From NCBI RefSeq assembly GCF_023250475.1, contig NZ_JAHFAQ010000003.1, positions 1 to 42,394 on the forward strand: 42,394 nucleotides of DNA, in the 5' to 3' direction. Position numbers and translations under genes: made by a program. The DNA is from Sulfuricurvum sp. GTDB taxonomy: Bacteria; Campylobacterota; Campylobacteria; Campylobacterales; Sulfurimonadaceae. The notes beneath the pieces are model-generated. The model worked only from the letters and a program-made list of their open reading frames with translations. It searched no databases and was not told the DNA's origin. Position 1 is the stretch's first letter. Each line of letters opens with the position of its first letter. Positions 41,079-42,394 of this stretch are shown here, piece after piece.

Positions 41079-42394
41079 ATGAACTATGACGTTATCGTTG
41101 TCGGCGGAGGACACGCCGGGATCGAAGCCGCACTTGCTTCCGCTCGAATGGGTCAGAATACGCTGCTCGTCTCTATATTAGCCGAACAAGTAGGTGCGAC
41201 AAGCTGTAATCCTGCCGTCGGCGGACTGGCAAAAGGGCATTTGGTGCGTGAGCTCGATGCTCTCGGCGGTGAGATGGGGTTGCTGACCGACGAAGCGGGT
41301 ATCCAGTTTCGTATCCTCAATATCACCAAAGGCCCCGCCGTGCGCGGAAGCCGTGCGCAGATTGACATGGATCGCTACCGTGTGATCGCCCGCAATAAAA
41401 TCCTGACGACTCCCAATATGTCGTTGATTCAAGAGACGGTCAATTCCCTTATTATCGAAGACAATACCGTTGTCGGTGTCCGTACCCATCTGTTAAACGA
41501 ATATCATGCCAAGCGGGTTATTCTTACAACGGGGACCTTTCTCAACGGCGTCGTTCATATCGGTGAGATTACCCAGGAATCGGGTCGTTTCGGTGAGTTC
41601 CCCGCCAAAGGGCTTACCGATTCGCTTCGTGAGGCGGGGTTGAATGTCGGACGGCTTAAAACGGGAACGTGTCCACGTGTGGATAGCTCTTCGATCGATT
41701 TTTCGGTGATGGAGATCCAAGACGGAGATGAACTCCCCGCACCGTTTAGCTTCCGTACCGATCGAGTCGAATTTGCCCGGACGAAAAAGCAGCTTCCCTG
41801 CTTCATCGCCTATACGAATGAAGAGACCCATAGCCTGATCGAGGGAAATTTTCATCGAGCTCCCCTTTTTACAGGACAGATTGAGGGGATAGGGCCGCGC
41901 TATTGCCCGAGTATCGAAGATAAGATCAACCGTTTTCGAGACAAAGAGCGTCATCACCTCTTTGTTGAGCCGCAGAGCGCGGAGAATACCGAGTGTTATA
42001 TCAACGGGATGTCTACGTCGCTTCCGCCGGATGTTCAACGCGCTATGATCCACTCGGTGCACGGGATGGAGAATGCAAAAATCGTCCGTTACGGCTACGC
42101 TATCGAGTACGATTACGTCGATCCGACCGAACTGAAACATACGCTTGAGACCAAAAAGGTCAAAAATCTCTATTGTGCGGGACAGCTCAACGGGACGACG
42201 GGGTACGAAGAGGCTGCCGCTCAGGGGATGATGGCGGGGATTAATGCCGCACTCTCACTGCAAGGGAAAGAGCCCCTCATCTTGCGCCGTGATGAAGCCT
42301 ATATCGGCGTTTTGATCGACGATTTGGTGACCAAAGGGACGAAAGAGCCGTACCGTATGTTTACTTCCCGTGCCGAATACCGCTTGCTGCTTCG
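41079..42394 (+). CDS. mnmG: tRNA uridine-5-carboxymethylaminomethyl synthesis enzyme MnmG (GidA), 3' end outside window
   Basis: The first 438 codons of a protein usually about 620-630 residues. The FAD-binding [20 protein letters not shown] opens the frame, followed by [68 protein letters not shown]-like [15 protein letters not shown] and [17 protein letters not shown]. With MnmE it adds (carboxy)aminomethyl to U34 of several tRNAs. AAAGAAG precedes the ATG. The reading frame is open at the right edge. Confidence 0.96.
   Translation, partial: MNYDVIVVGGGHAGIEAALASARMGQNTLLVSILAEQVGATSCNPAVGGLAKGHLVRELDALGGEMGLLTDEAGIQFRILNITKGPAVRGSRAQIDMDRYRVIARNKILTTPNMSLIQETVNSLIIEDNTVVGVRTHLLNEYHAKRVILTTGTFLNGVVHIGEITQESGRFGEFPAKGLTDSLREAGLNVGRLKTGTCPRVDSSSIDFSVMEIQDGDELPAPFSFRTDRVEFARTKKQLPCFIAYTNEETHSLIEGNFHRAPLFTGQIEGIGPRYCPSIEDKINRFRDKERHHLFVEPQSAENTECYINGMSTSLPPDVQRAMIHSVHGMENAKIVRYGYAIEYDYVDPTELKHTLETKKVKNLYCAGQLNGTTGYEEAAAQGMMAGINAALSLQGKEPLILRRDEAYIGVLIDDLVTKGTKEPYRMFTSRAEYRLLL

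Noticed and set aside
41493-42140. 215-codon minus-strand frame
   Set aside because: Antisense to mnmG, which is unmistakable on the plus strand.

Overview
The window reads as chromosomal DNA of a Campylobacterota (Epsilonproteobacteria) bacterium, most likely a Sulfuricurvum/Sulfurimonas-type chemolithotroph. The reasons are a futalosine-route menaquinone gene (MqnA), a cbb3 oxidase operon with a DUF4006 gene and FixH, hisZ beside purA, a fliJ gene followed by a MotE-like gene and DUF507, a four-subunit pyruvate:acceptor oxidoreductase ordered gamma-delta-alpha-beta, a soluble TlpD-like chemoreceptor, and promoters with TATAAT-like -10 boxes preceded by TTTAAG. The genus is inferred from gene content and order. 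The DNA is gene-dense. No stretch over 300 bases lacks a gene; the longest gap is the 288-base ccoN upstream region. I saw no rRNA, tRNA, IS element, prophage or CRISPR array.

Layout. 1-380: 5' part of mqnA (minus). 496-2362: coupled moaD-moaE-moeA for molybdopterin, ending at a double hairpin. 2426-5227: MFS transporter, rdgB and uppP. 5344-11281: a mostly co-directional series of class V aminotransferase, hisZ, purA, fliJ, a motE-like gene with an in-frame amber stop, DUF507 and carA. 11282-16455: a palindrome-rich control region, then ccoNOQP, DUF4006, a 33-codon membrane peptide gene, a TPM-like membrane protein and fixH. 16579-21613: addB-addA recombination nuclease. 21695-22516: rplM-rpsI. 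22677-23792: TlpD-like chemoreceptor. 23805-28106: MdoB/LtaS-like sulfatase-fold enzyme divergent from an eptA-PAP2 phosphatase pair (envelope modification). 28140-30280: dipeptide-type binding protein and HAD phosphatase. 30403-33573: porGDAB.

33684-37505 is the most unusual block. It has a small unknown gene coupled to a very convincing autoinducer-2 kinase (LsrK). Facing it are an LsrG-like monooxygenase-fold protein and a class II aldolase, and divergent from those is luxS. AI-2 synthesis and putative AI-2 phosphate processing therefore sit together without the Lsr ABC transporter, LsrR or LsrF. luxS also heads a tightly overlapping operon (NifX-like protein, an unknown protein, stand-alone MnmC methyltransferase).

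37505-42394 continues with a small membrane protein, riboflavin synthase, a Sel1-repeat protein and a short charged protein on the minus strand, and ends inside mnmG. Several genes start at TTG or GTG, and many neighbours overlap by ATGA, GTGA or TAATG, so translational coupling is common.
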